The notes under the pieces are model-generated. The model did not search any database. It saw only the letters and a program-made list of their open reading frames with translations, and was not told the origin of the DNA. Below, piece by piece: positions 1 through 8,408 of a DNA stretch of 40,545 nt. Position numbers and translations under genes: made by a program. Each line of letters starts with the position of its first letter. The first letter of the stretch is position 1. This DNA comes from Clostridiales bacterium (GTDB taxonomy: Bacteria > Bacillota > Clostridia > DUPQ01), in the NCBI GenBank assembly GCA_023145435.1, contig JAGLDS010000004.1, positions 1 to 40,545 on the forward strand. The letters are read 5' to 3'.

Positions 1-594
1 AATACTAATTTAAGTAATAATATTGAAAAAATGGATGTTAGCTTTATAAAAATGTCTCAGTCATTATCTGATTCATCTAGCCTAATCGAAAATAACTTTA
101 ATGCTATTCAAACATTTTCTGAAGATGTAAAATCAGCTGCCACCGAAATGTCTTCACTTAATCAAAAAGTTGTAACTGATATGCAGTCACTTGTATCTCA
201 AGTAGATAAATCAGTAACTGCTGTTAATACCTTAAGCGTATTGTTAAAAGAAAGTTCTGAAACCAATACAAAAACTGTATCAGATATTCAAGAAACTTTT
301 AGCAAATCATTAATGGAAGTTAATCAAGCGATTGCTGATATGGCTAGATCAACAGGTGAAACTTACTCTAAAATTATGTTGGATAGTTCACAAAGTATAT
401 CTAAAGAACTTAACCAAGGTATTTCTAAAGCAATGAAAGATTTAGAGACCATTGTTATTTCTTTTGATGAAAATCAAAAGGTTGTGGCACAAACCATAGC
501 TAGTTTACCTGAGCAGACATTGACCTATAATAAGTCAGCTACAGGAGAAATCAATAAGAAATTAGACGATATTAAGCAAGCGCTTTCTGACTAA
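1..594 (+). CDS. MotA/ZorA-like coiled-coil tail, 5' partial
   Basis: The frame is open to the first base of the window, so this is the C-terminal part of a longer protein. The visible ~198 residues are almost entirely helical and rich in S, T, Q, E and K, with heptad-like spacing and no membrane segment. It ends 17 bases before a gene for a MotB/ZorB-like OmpA protein. In MotA/TolQ/ExbB-type and ZorA-type stator proteins the membrane helices lie N-terminal to such a tail, so the missing part probably holds a proton-channel domain. That is inferred from context only. A methyl-accepting or other coiled-coil protein is the main alternative. Confidence 0.6.
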   Translation, partial: NTNLSNNIEKMDVSFIKMSQSLSDSSSLIENNFNAIQTFSEDVKSAATEMSSLNQKVVTDMQSLVSQVDKSVTAVNTLSVLLKESSETNTKTVSDIQETFSKSLMEVNQAIADMARSTGETYSKIMLDSSQSISKELNQGISKAMKDLETIVISFDENQKVVAQTIASLPEQTLTYNKSATGEINKKLDDIKQALSD

Positions 595-611
595 TTATGA
601 GGTGAATCAAT

Positions 612-1598
612 TTGAGAAAACGATATATTAGAAACACAAGCAATAAACAACAACAAGATAACTTTTGGCCTTCTTTTGCAGATGTTATGTCAACAGTGGC
701 TTTAGTTCTACTTTTTCTAGTAATGATTGTATTTATAAAGAATATTATTATTTCTATAAACTTAGAAGATGAAAAAAATGCTCTAAATTCCACACAATTA
801 GAATTAGAAAATAAGATTGTAATTCTTACTAAAACTGAAGAAGACTTGGAAAATTTAGATAAGTTGAGTATTTTACTAAATGAACAATTAGCTGCTTTAG
901 ATGAACAATTAACAAATGCTGAAAAAGAAAAAAATGCGATGGATCAAATAATACTAATTTTGGCTGATACTCAAACTCAACTTGAAAGTATTATTGCTAT
1001 TAACTCAACTGAACTAGAAGATTTGCGAATGAAATTACAAAGTATTTCTGTATTACAAGCTAGCATCTTTGAAACTGTTCAAAAATCCATTGAAAGCACT
1101 CTAGGTGAATATAACGACCAAGGAGAAAAAATGGTTGTTATTGGTAGTAATGCTAACTTATATATTACAGCTAGTTTAGTATTTGATACTGGCTCTTCTG
1201 AAATCAAGTCTGAAGGTAAAGCTTTATTAACTCAATTAGCAGTTGCATTTGAAGTTATATTAAATGATAGCGAAGTTAGAGACTATATTGACTCTATCTC
1301 AGTTGAAGGACATACTGACTCACAAGGTTCTGTTTCCTTTAACCGTGAGCTATCATCAGAACGTGCAACAAATGTTTTAAATTACATTATGTATGCTAAT
1401 CCCGACTTAGAAACTAAATATGGTAGTTATTTTGCAGCAACTGGGTTTTCTGAATTACGCCCTATTTCAAGTAACAATACAACTAGTGGAATGGCAGATA
1501 ATAGACGTATTGAGTTTTCTATTAAAGTAAAAGATGATAATGTCCAAAAAATTATTGAAGAATATTTAAACAGCACACCTGGAATTGGGGGGAAATAA
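612..1598 (+). CDS. MotB/ZorB-like OmpA-domain protein
   Basis: 328 residues with a TTG start; GAGGTG at 599-604 sets this start. Order: short basic N-terminus, one membrane helix at about 26-46 preceded by FWPSFAD with Asp24 at the membrane edge (the position of the proton-carrying Asp of MotB/ZorB), coiled coil at about 50-150, and a C-terminal OmpA/MotB peptidoglycan-binding domain at about 180-318. The domain shows the GHTDSQG, LSSERA and NRRIEF motifs. The family forms the B subunit of ion-driven 5:2 motors such as MotAB, TolQR and ZorAB. Its gene lies between the coiled-coil protein and a TPR-like gene. Domain assignment is firm. Whether it serves defence (Zorya), motility or envelope work is not decided by the sequence. 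Confidence 0.85.
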   Translation: MRKRYIRNTSNKQQQDNFWPSFADVMSTVALVLLFLVMIVFIKNIIISINLEDEKNALNSTQLELENKIVILTKTEEDLENLDKLSILLNEQLAALDEQLTNAEKEKNAMDQIILILADTQTQLESIIAINSTELEDLRMKLQSISVLQASIFETVQKSIESTLGEYNDQGEKMVVIGSNANLYITASLVFDTGSSEIKSEGKALLTQLAVAFEVILNDSEVRDYIDSISVEGHTDSQGSVSFNRELSSERATNVLNYIMYANPDLETKYGSYFAATGFSELRPISSNNTTSGMADNRRIEFSIKVKDDNVQKIIEEYLNSTPGIGGK

Positions 1599-1601
1599 TT
1601 A

Positions 1602-2510
1602 GTGAGCGATAACAGAACCATTAACAAATTACAATCCCACTATGCTTTTTCATACTTATCATTAAAAGATGGAGATTATAAGCAAGCCATCAGAGGTTTT
1701 AATTATTCTTTGAAAAACAATATTGAAGTAGAAAAATCAGTAATTGGTTTAATTTGTGCATATTCTTGTTTAGGAAAATACCAAAAAGCCATAGTGATTT
1801 TTGAAAATCATAAACACCTACTAATTCTAAATAAAAGTTATAGGCATATATTGATACATGATTTATCTTTCTTATTATTCAAAGATCAAAGTGCTTTACA
1901 TAAATTACGTGATGGATACTTCTCTTCATTTCTACTAGGTCTATCTATGAAACGAACACTTGATAAATATGAACTTGATAAATCTAATGTATTAGCAATT
2001 ATTTTCCTTTCATATTGGTACATTGTTACTGGTCGACGACCAGATAGTGCTGATAAAATTTTAAAAACCTGTCTTTTCTTCCCTACCTTAGATAAAGATT
2101 TTAGATGGAAATTATTAAGAAGAATGTCAATTACTAACAAAGAATTATTAAATGATACGCAAATTGCCTCAAAGTTTTCTTCAATACCAAAATCAATTGA
2201 TTCTCCAGAATATGTTAATCAATTAATTCTATCGTCTCTATTCTCAAAGGATTTATTAAGTGCTCAAGAGCGTATTATTCAAGGAAAAGATTTGGACCAA
2301 ACATTTTCAAATGAGGTTATGTGGAATTATGTGAAAACAACAGTTGAACTTGATGCTATTGATGAAACAACTATCTTTTTTGCTAGAGCTTTACTTAACA
2401 TTGGTTGGATTGATTCTTATGTATCAACCGCAATTTCATTTGGTTATAAAAGTAAATCCCCCTACTCGGCTAAAAAAGATATAGAAAAATTACAATTATT
2501 TGGATTATAA
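1602..2510 (+). CDS. TPR-like protein of unknown function, third gene of motor operon
   Basis: 302 residues with a GTG start; GGGGGGAAA at 1587-1594 lies just upstream, and the gene starts 3 bases after the OmpA gene stops, so the two are co-translated. No signal peptide or membrane helix is seen. The first ~80 residues look like two helix-turn-helix TPR units (YxxLKDGDYKQAIRGF, then CLGKYQKAI). The rest is helical and not recognised. Known Zorya loci carry ZorC/ZorD or ZorE here. I see no helicase, Walker or HNH motif, so this is not one of the known effectors. A scaffold or cargo protein for the motor is possible. Confidence 0.7.
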   Translation: MSDNRTINKLQSHYAFSYLSLKDGDYKQAIRGFNYSLKNNIEVEKSVIGLICAYSCLGKYQKAIVIFENHKHLLILNKSYRHILIHDLSFLLFKDQSALHKLRDGYFSSFLLGLSMKRTLDKYELDKSNVLAIIFLSYWYIVTGRRPDSADKILKTCLFFPTLDKDFRWKLLRRMSITNKELLNDTQIASKFSSIPKSIDSPEYVNQLILSSLFSKDLLSAQERIIQGKDLDQTFSNEVMWNYVKTTVELDAIDETTIFFARALLNIGWIDSYVSTAISFGYKSKSPYSAKKDIEKLQLFGL

Positions 2511-2511
2511 G

Positions 2512-2538
2512 AAAAGACCTCAAAAAGAGGTCTTTTTT
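2512..2538. terminator. Bidirectional intrinsic terminator
   Basis: A perfect 10-bp stem (AAAAGACCTC at 2512-2521, GAGGTCTTTT at 2527-2536) with a 5-base loop and a T tract. It lies between the converging TPR-like gene and ECF S-component gene and can serve both, better on the plus strand. Confidence 0.9.
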
Positions 2539-2556
2539 TAAATCAATCAATTTTAT

Positions 2557-3078
2557 TTAAAATTCATGAATAATATTTTTATTTGCTTTTATAATTAAGT
2601 TATATAAAACTAAAGCAATCAATGCATTACCAATACCTTGTATCAGATTAAATGGTAATTCAGATATGGCTACAATCATACCAAATGCAGGGTCTAATAA
2701 TGGTAATAATAACCATTCAGCTAGAAAATAACCAATAGCCATAAATACACCACCAGTTAGTGCTGCAAATAATCGTGCTTTTTTACTTTTTCTTTTTGAA
2801 AGTATTCCAACAATCATTCCTTCAAGCCCTTTTACGAAAAAAGTAAATGGTGCAAAAATCGTGTATCCAAGGGCAATATCTGCAAGTGAAGCACCAATGG
2901 CACCTGCAAATGCTGCACTTTTTCCTCCTACCATTAAAGCGCATAAAATAATAACACTATCACTAAAATTAAAATAGCCACCAGGCAGTTTAATTGGAGG
3001 TAAAAAATAAGTTACTAAAAATACCAAAGCAGTAAAAATCGATGTATATGTCATCATCCTTAATTTTTTATTGTCCAT
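2557..3078 (-). CDS. ECF transporter S component, likely alpha-ribazole/DMB uptake (CblT-type)
   Basis: 173 residues with five to six hydrophobic segments and the GGYFNFSDSVI and GGKSAAFAGAIGASLAD regions typical of ECF S components of the riboflavin/HMP-transporter-like group. It would bind a vitamin precursor in the membrane and use a shared EcfA-A'-T module encoded elsewhere. Its ATG overlaps the cobC stop (TAATG), with GGAGG inside cobC, so it is translationally coupled. As the last gene of cobU-cobS-cobC it most likely imports a lower-ligand precursor such as alpha-ribazole or dimethylbenzimidazole, or a corrinoid. The substrate is inferred from neighbours only. Confidence 0.85.
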   Translation of the reverse strand: MDNKKLRMMTYTSIFTALVFLVTYFLPPIKLPGGYFNFSDSVIILCALMVGGKSAAFAGAIGASLADIALGYTIFAPFTFFVKGLEGMIVGILSKRKSKKARLFAALTGGVFMAIGYFLAEWLLLPLLDPAFGMIVAISELPFNLIQGIGNALIALVLYNLIIKANKNIIHEF

Positions 3079-3656
3079 TATAAAACCTCCATATAGGCAT
3101 ACCCTTCATCATTAACAATAATTTTTGCTAATTTACCACTTTTAATTGAAAAGCGCCACATGCTTTCTTTATCTAATTGTAATAATTCTGCTAATAGATA
3201 ACGTAGAACACCCTGATGAGAAACTACTAGTATGTTTTTTTTATCATTCATTAATTGCTTAGCTACTTTGATACAACGTTTATGAAGGCTATTAGCACTT
3301 TCTCCTCCTGTCATTTCATAATTATACCAATCGTCTAGCCATAGTTGACTTTCTTCTGGGTAATTAGAAAGAATCTTTTCAAATGTCATACCTTCAAAAA
3401 TTCCAAAGCTTTTTTCAATTAATAGTTCATTTATTTCATATGATTTATTAAGTTTCTTACAAATAATATCTGCAGTTTCCTTAGTTCGTGTTAAAGGGCT
3501 ACACCATATCTCATCAAGATTTTCATTTTTAATATAATTTGCAGCAGTATACGCTTCTTCTTTCCCCAGTTCAGATAGATTATAATCTAAAATACCATAA
3601 TAGGTTCCATTTTCCACATCAACTGCCCCATGTCTTAATAAATAAATAGTAAACAT
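3078..3656 (-). CDS. cobC: Alpha-ribazole phosphatase (histidine phosphatase)
   Basis: 192 residues, normal length. The phosphohistidine motif RHG is at residues 8-10, followed by SPLTRTKETA at about 55 and VSHQG near 146, all typical of the histidine phosphatase fold. In cobamide synthesis CobC removes phosphate from alpha-ribazole phosphate or from the 5'-phosphate of adenosylcobalamin, in the cytoplasm. General phosphoglycerate-mutase-like phosphatases look alike, but the position between cobS and a vitamin S component makes CobC the best call. It lies 9 bases after cobS. Confidence 0.87.
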   Translation of the reverse strand: MFTIYLLRHGAVDVENGTYYGILDYNLSELGKEEAYTAANYIKNENLDEIWCSPLTRTKETADIICKKLNKSYEINELLIEKSFGIFEGMTFEKILSNYPEESQLWLDDWYNYEMTGGESANSLHKRCIKVAKQLMNDKKNILVVSHQGVLRYLLAELLQLDKESMWRFSIKSGKLAKIIVNDEGYAYMEVL

Positions 3657-3665
3657 AATCTCTCC

Positions 3666-4412
3666 TTATAGCACTAATAAAATAATCATTAAAAATACTA
3701 CTTGGTTAAGCTCACAAATAGCTCCCAAAATATCACCAGTAGCTCCTGCAAGTTTTTTAGTTAATATTAACGTTAATATTAAGGTTGATATATGGGTTAG
3801 AAATGCAATTGTTACTCCTTGTAATCCAAGAAACACATAGAAAATAATAAAAGCTACTACAATTCCAATAGTAATTTCTTTCATTGTACAATAGTCAATA
3901 AAAGATTTTCCAAGCCCTTGTTCTCTAGCGTAAGATGATAATCCTGCTGATAATAGTGAACCAATTCGCCCTGCAACAGGAAACAATAATATTGCATAAG
4001 GTATATTCAAAGGATTAATAGATGCTAATAGTCCAACATCTGCTAACACAACACCTACTAAAGCTAATACTCCAAATGTTCCAATACGAGAATCTCTCAT
4101 TATTTCAAGTATTCGCTCTTTACCTCTCCCTGAAAACAACCCATCAAATGTATCCGCTAACCCATCAAGGTGTAACCCCCCTGTAATAGCAATGTATAAT
4201 AATAATATAAAGATTATGGTGACCATAAGTGGTAGAAATAGCATAAATAAGTAATAAAATCCTAATAAAATTCCACCAATCATTAAACCAATAATAGGAG
4301 CAAATACTAAACCCTTACCAAAATCTTCATTGTCACTAGGGATTTCTACTTTAATGGGAATTCTTGTAAAAAACTGGATCATTAATATAAATCGTTTAAA
4401 TAATTTTTTCAT
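3666..4412 (-). CDS. cobS: Adenosylcobinamide-GDP ribazoletransferase
   Basis: 248 residues with about six membrane helices. The family signature GGLHLDGLADTFDG, whose acidic residues bind Mg2+, is at about residues 81-94, followed by RDSRIGTFG. CobS joins adenosylcobinamide-GDP to alpha-ribazole (phosphate) to form the complete cobamide and works in the membrane. The start follows GAGGAATT at normal distance. It lies 6 bases after cobU in the same run. Full-length and intact. Confidence 0.96.
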   Translation of the reverse strand: MKKLFKRFILMIQFFTRIPIKVEIPSDNEDFGKGLVFAPIIGLMIGGILLGFYYLFMLFLPLMVTIIFILLLYIAITGGLHLDGLADTFDGLFSGRGKERILEIMRDSRIGTFGVLALVGVVLADVGLLASINPLNIPYAILLFPVAGRIGSLLSAGLSSYAREQGLGKSFIDYCTMKEITIGIVVAFIIFYVFLGLQGVTIAFLTHISTLILTLILTKKLAGATGDILGAICELNQVVFLMIILLVL

Positions 4413-4418
4413 AATTCC

Positions 4419-4976
4419 TCATTTCAATGTAACTGGTAATGATGCAACCAATAAATATGCTTCATTAGAAGCTTTTGCAAGTAATTGATTAGCTCTACCT
4501 GATATATCTCTAAAAATCCTAGATGAGTGATACATAGGAACAATCCCACTACCTGTTTCATTTGTTACAACAACCATTGTTATATTACTTTTTATTGTAT
4601 AATCAATTAACGATTGTACTTCGCTAATAACTATCTTTTCAATTATATCTATTTCCTCTTTAGTAATATTTTCCCAATCGTTTATTTCATCCATCATCAC
4701 ATTATTAATTAATACTGTAATGCAATCTAGCAAAACTGTTTTTACACGAGGTTTTAGTAATGATAATTTATTAGGTATATCTAAGTAAGCTTCTAATGTA
4801 TTCCATGTTTTAGGTCGTTGCTCTTGATGTTTTGCTATACGGATAATCATTTCATCATCAAATGCAATAGCTGTTGCAACATATACAATAGACCCACCAA
4901 TTTTTTTCACATATTCTTCAGCAAAAGTACTTTTCCCACTTCTAGCACCACCTGTAACAAATACTAATTTACCCAT
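4419..4976 (-). CDS. cobU: Bifunctional adenosylcobinamide kinase/guanylyltransferase
   Basis: 185 residues. The P-loop GGARSGKS is at 9-16. HQEQRPKTWNTLE begins at His50, the likely guanylylated residue. The C-terminal SGRANQLLAKASNEAYLLVASLP is the usual end of CobU/CobP. The enzyme phosphorylates adenosylcobinamide and then adds GMP to give the CobS substrate. The gene overlaps the pyroglutamyl peptidase gene by 8 bases, so the cob genes are coupled to upstream genes that have nothing obvious to do with B12. Confidence 0.95.
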   Translation of the reverse strand: MGKLVFVTGGARSGKSTFAEEYVKKIGGSIVYVATAIAFDDEMIIRIAKHQEQRPKTWNTLEAYLDIPNKLSLLKPRVKTVLLDCITVLINNVMMDEINDWENITKEEIDIIEKIVISEVQSLIDYTIKSNITMVVVTNETGSGIVPMYHSSRIFRDISGRANQLLAKASNEAYLLVASLPVTLK

Positions 4977-5559
4977 TTTTTTTACCTAATACCTTAATCA
5001 TCTTTTTAATAATCTCAATTTGCTTTTTAATGGGAATATGTGGCCCTTCTAAGTTATCCTCTGTGAATGGTACATGTATAAATCCACCTTTTGTAGATAA
5101 TTTCTCTATGTCTATATATTCCATCAATCTATAAAATATATTATTACAAATATATGTCCCTGCACTAAATGAGTAAGATACTAAGTCATCAACTTTCACT
5201 AAATCCTCATATGGCAATGTTGTAAAATAACCTACTTTTCCATTAACGCTAATATTAGTTCCATTATAACTATTATCCATATTATCTGCAATTGATGCTC
5301 CCATCATATTAACAGCAATTCTCTCCACTGAAATAGATGTTCTTTTTCCTGCTAACCCAAGGCAAACCACAAAATCAGGTTTTTCTTCTTTTATCACAGG
5401 TTTTAATAAATCAAAGCACTTCTGATATACAACTGGTAATGTTTTTTTTATAATAACACTGCTACCAATATTTGCTGGTAGAGATGTTAATATAGCCATA
5501 GTTGGATTAGTTATATTATCACCAAAAGGTTCAAATGCTGTGATTAGTATCTTTTTCAT
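4969..5559 (-). CDS. pcp: Pyroglutamyl peptidase I (pyrrolidone-carboxylate peptidase)
   Basis: 196 residues. The N-terminal ITAFEPFGDNITNPT is diagnostic. The cysteine-peptidase triad is complete: Glu79 in SVERIAVN, Cys138 in AGTYICNN and His162 in FIHVPF. The family removes N-terminal pyroglutamate from peptides in the cytoplasm. It overlaps the Gfo/Idh gene by 4 bases (ATGA) and cobU by 8 bases, so it is a true member of this operon. Why a peptidase sits there is unclear. It may hydrolyse another 5-oxoproline-like amide. Confidence 0.92.
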   Translation of the reverse strand: MKKILITAFEPFGDNITNPTMAILTSLPANIGSSVIIKKTLPVVYQKCFDLLKPVIKEEKPDFVVCLGLAGKRTSISVERIAVNMMGASIADNMDNSYNGTNISVNGKVGYFTTLPYEDLVKVDDLVSYSFSAGTYICNNIFYRLMEYIDIEKLSTKGGFIHVPFTEDNLEGPHIPIKKQIEIIKKMIKVLGKKNG

Positions 5560-6572
5560 AAAGTTATTAACTCTCTTTTATTAGAAGACTCATAGATTGC
5601 TGTTATTAACTCAACAGCTTTCTTCCCTTCATATTGGTCTACATATGGTGCTTTATTATCTATGATTGCTTCCACCATATCTGTTATTTGCATAACATGA
5701 CCTTCAATAGTAAATCCCATGGGATCTTTAAATGATTTAGAACTTTCGGATTGACTTTCTGGCTGTTTTACATTTGGTACATCCCAAATTGAAATATTAC
5801 CTTCAATTAATGTAATGCTACCATTTGTTCCGTTAATTTCAACTTTTCTTGGATAACCAGGTGATACACTAGTCGTTCCTTGAATAACACCAATAGCTCC
5901 ATTTTCATATTCAACTATAGCGGATGCCGTATCTTCTACTTCAATATCTCTTGCTAAAGTTTTAGCATGGCCAAAAACACTTTTTACATTGCCAATCATA
6001 AATAACATAATATCAACACCATGTATTCCTTGGTTCATTAAAGCGCCACCACCATCCATGGCCCAAGTACCTTTCCAATTACTAGTTGCATAATATTCAG
6101 GGCTCCTATAGTATTTCATATATATATCTGCTGAAACAATTTTACCTAGTTTACCTTCTTCTATAATACTTTTTACAAATCGGAAAGTATTTTTAAATCT
6201 ATTCTGACAAATCACTTCAACCTTTATATTATTTTTTTCGCTAGCTACAATAATTTCATCGCATTGTTTAACTGTTAACGCCATTGGTTTTTCAATAATA
6301 ATATGCTTTTTATGATTAGCAGCCATTACAGCAAATTTAGCATGAAGCCCACTAGGTGTGCATATGCATATAACATCAATTTCTTTGTTATTTAGCATAT
6401 TTTCTACATCACCATAGCCAACAATGTCATATTTTTTACTAAAGACTCCTAAAGCCTCTTTATTCACATCTGAACAAGCAATTAATTTAGCATTGTCAAT
6501 TACATTAATCGCATCTGCATGATTGTATGAAATTGCACCACATCCAATAATTCCAAATTTAATTGTTCTCAT
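5556..6572 (-). CDS. Gfo/Idh/MocA family NAD(P)-dependent oxidoreductase
   Basis: 338 residues. The N-terminal Rossmann fold has GIIGCGAIS at 7-15, and the family motif IIIEKPMAL lies near residue 95. The C-terminal GFO_IDH_MocA domain includes MNQGIHGVD. These enzymes oxidise or isomerise sugars, inositols and related polyols, and the exact substrate cannot be read from sequence. An AGGAGA site precedes the ATG. It lies 15 bases after an amidohydrolase gene in an AraC-headed operon, suggesting breakdown of a sugar-derived or cyclic compound. Confidence 0.92.
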   Translation of the reverse strand: MRTIKFGIIGCGAISYNHADAINVIDNAKLIACSDVNKEALGVFSKKYDIVGYGDVENMLNNKEIDVICICTPSGLHAKFAVMAANHKKHIIIEKPMALTVKQCDEIIVASEKNNIKVEVICQNRFKNTFRFVKSIIEEGKLGKIVSADIYMKYYRSPEYYATSNWKGTWAMDGGGALMNQGIHGVDIMLFMIGNVKSVFGHAKTLARDIEVEDTASAIVEYENGAIGVIQGTTSVSPGYPRKVEINGTNGSITLIEGNISIWDVPNVKQPESQSESSKSFKDPMGFTIEGHVMQITDMVEAIIDNKAPYVDQYEGKKAVELITAIYESSNKRELITL

Positions 6573-6587
6573 ATAATCTCCTGTCTT

Positions 6588-7451
6588 CTAATCAAGCGGT
6601 ACTAATTTAAGTGCGTTCTTATAATATATCTTATCAAGAACTGATTGTTCTAAATCCAATGAATCAATAAACTCACGATGTTGTTTATCAAAATAGTCTC
6701 TAGCATATAATAATCTATCTTGGTATTTAATTATAAAAGTTTTAGCAAATTCTCTATCTCTTTTTAAGGCATTACAACCTGAACCTGCAGATATATCACC
6801 ATATAAGTTAGGATAAGTATCCATCATCTTAATTACTTTACCTCCCGGTATTACAGGTCCTTTTGGGTATGAAACTTTATCAAATTGATCATCTCCTGAT
6901 ATATGTGCCCAAAAGCCTGGTGCATGACCTAAAAAAGTAGTATCAGGACAAGCTTTTATTGCTCGCTCAAAAGCATCAATTCCCCCACCATACCAATAGT
7001 TTGGCCATGGTGCATTTGTATCTTTATCAAACTCATAATCAATATGTACAGTTACTGGAAGATTTAATTTCCCACACTCTTTAAAGAACCTTATAGCATC
7101 TGGATTATCATACATCATTCGTAATTTTAATTCGCCAACAATTCTCACTCCATAAATTTCAACAGCTGCTTTTAGCTTGTTAATTGCTTCAGGATCTCTA
7201 GGGTCTGGACAATAACCTAAAACAAACTTATCAGGATACTGTTGTTTGTAATATAAAGCTCTTTCAAATGGTATTGGTCCATTATCATACATAAGTGGCA
7301 AAGCGCCACCATAGCCACTGTCAAACTCATCAGCTGGGCATTCCCATGTGAATAGCCATGTAACATCAATATCATTATCCTTCATGTTTTGTAAAAATTT
7401 ATCCAAATCATGGCCATGCCAATCCGGATGGTTATGTGCGTCAATTCTCAT
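6588..7451 (-). CDS. Amidohydrolase-superfamily (TIM-barrel) metal hydrolase
   Basis: 287 residues. It begins with the metal-binding HxH (His6, His8 in RIDAHNH), followed by TVHIDYEF, FLGHAPGFW and YARDYFD, which match the later His and Asp ligands of the amidohydrolase 2 family. Members hydrolyse lactones and amides or decarboxylate acids. A lactonase role next to a Gfo/Idh dehydrogenase is plausible because sugar oxidation yields lactones. It starts 2 bases after the AraC stop, with GGAG inside the end of that gene. The stop is TAG. Confidence 0.83.
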   Translation of the reverse strand: MRIDAHNHPDWHGHDLDKFLQNMKDNDIDVTWLFTWECPADEFDSGYGGALPLMYDNGPIPFERALYYKQQYPDKFVLGYCPDPRDPEAINKLKAAVEIYGVRIVGELKLRMMYDNPDAIRFFKECGKLNLPVTVHIDYEFDKDTNAPWPNYWYGGGIDAFERAIKACPDTTFLGHAPGFWAHISGDDQFDKVSYPKGPVIPGGKVIKMMDTYPNLYGDISAGSGCNALKRDREFAKTFIIKYQDRLLYARDYFDKQHREFIDSLDLEQSVLDKIYYKNALKLVPLD

Positions 7452-7453
7452 AA

Positions 7454-8377
7454 TTAGTCTCCTTCTAGTTTCCTGTTTTTTCTAATTTGCATGGGAGTTA
7501 ATCCCATTTGGTGCCTAAATATTCTATTAAAATGATTGACATTGTTATATCCTACTTCAAAGCAAATATCAATTATTTTTAAATCAGGTCGTGTTTTTAA
7601 CATTTCAATGGCTTTATTAATTCTAAGGTTATTAACATATTCAGTAAAAGTCATGTGTGTCATATGTTTAAATAAGAATCCAAAGTATGATTTTGATAAT
7701 AGTGAAACTCTAACAGCGTCATCTAAACAGATTCCTGTATTATAGTTTTCCTTAATATATTCAACTGCTCTCATTAACGAGTCTTTATGCTTTGCAAATA
7801 AATAATTTTCATCACTTTTATCATCTGTATGATGATATTCTCTTGAAACTAAAATTAATAATTTTAAAGTTAAAGCTTTTATCATTAATTCAAAATCCTC
7901 ATTTAAATCTTCATATTCAAGTAATATCTCTCTAAAAACTTCCTCAACTTCAAGTTGAGCAGCTCCATAAAGGTTTAATCTTGGTTGAATTTTATTTTCA
8001 ATAACTAAAAATGGTTCTAAATACGCAAAATCCATAAAACTTTTTTCTGTAAATGACTGTGAAAAACGTTCATTAATAAATTCAGGAACAAATTCATACT
8101 CAAAAATCTCCACATCACCATTTTCAATAAAATAATGTGGTACAAAAGGAGGCATAATAAAAATATCTCCTTTAAAAATTTCAAACTCATTGTCATTTAA
8201 AACATGCTTACATCTTCCTTTTGAAACATAAATAATTTGTACAAAAGCATGTCGATGTTTAGTACAATTTAGTTCTGTACGCTTTGCAATAAAAAATGGT
8301 AATCCATTATTATTATCTTCAATTTCAGCAATAGGATATTTTTTATATTCTTCTTTATCTAGATAACTGTAATCCAA
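7454..8377 (-). CDS. AraC-family transcriptional regulator heading the catabolic/cob operon
   Basis: 307 residues from a TTG start at 8377. GGAGGAA (minus strand, within 8385-8392) lies 8 bases before it. The longer open frame to 8437 is rejected because a strong promoter (8409-8437) lies inside it. The N-terminal cupin (KHRHAFVQIIYVSKG, then PPFVPHYF) binds the effector. The C-terminal double helix-turn-helix ends with EVGYNNVNHFNRIFRH and MGLTP. It probably controls the genes that follow, and perhaps the URO-D gene before it, in response to a sugar-like ligand. Confidence 0.88.
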   Translation of the reverse strand: MDYSYLDKEEYKKYPIAEIEDNNNGLPFFIAKRTELNCTKHRHAFVQIIYVSKGRCKHVLNDNEFEIFKGDIFIMPPFVPHYFIENGDVEIFEYEFVPEFINERFSQSFTEKSFMDFAYLEPFLVIENKIQPRLNLYGAAQLEVEEVFREILLEYEDLNEDFELMIKALTLKLLILVSREYHHTDDKSDENYLFAKHKDSLMRAVEYIKENYNTGICLDDAVRVSLLSKSYFGFLFKHMTHMTFTEYVNNLRINKAIEMLKTRPDLKIIDICFEVGYNNVNHFNRIFRHQMGLTPMQIRKNRKLEGD

Positions 8378-8408
8378 CGAAAAATTCCTCCAATACGGCA
8401 ACATGTTT

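Noticed and set aside
572-793. Antisense open frame over the OmpA gene
   Set aside because: It lies opposite a well-supported gene, has no binding site and no recognisable product. Similar shadows were left out throughout.
1-2510. Complete Zorya defence system
   Set aside because: No zorC, zorD or zorE-type gene follows, and the terminator and convergent ECF gene end the unit. Only the pair-like resemblance is supported.
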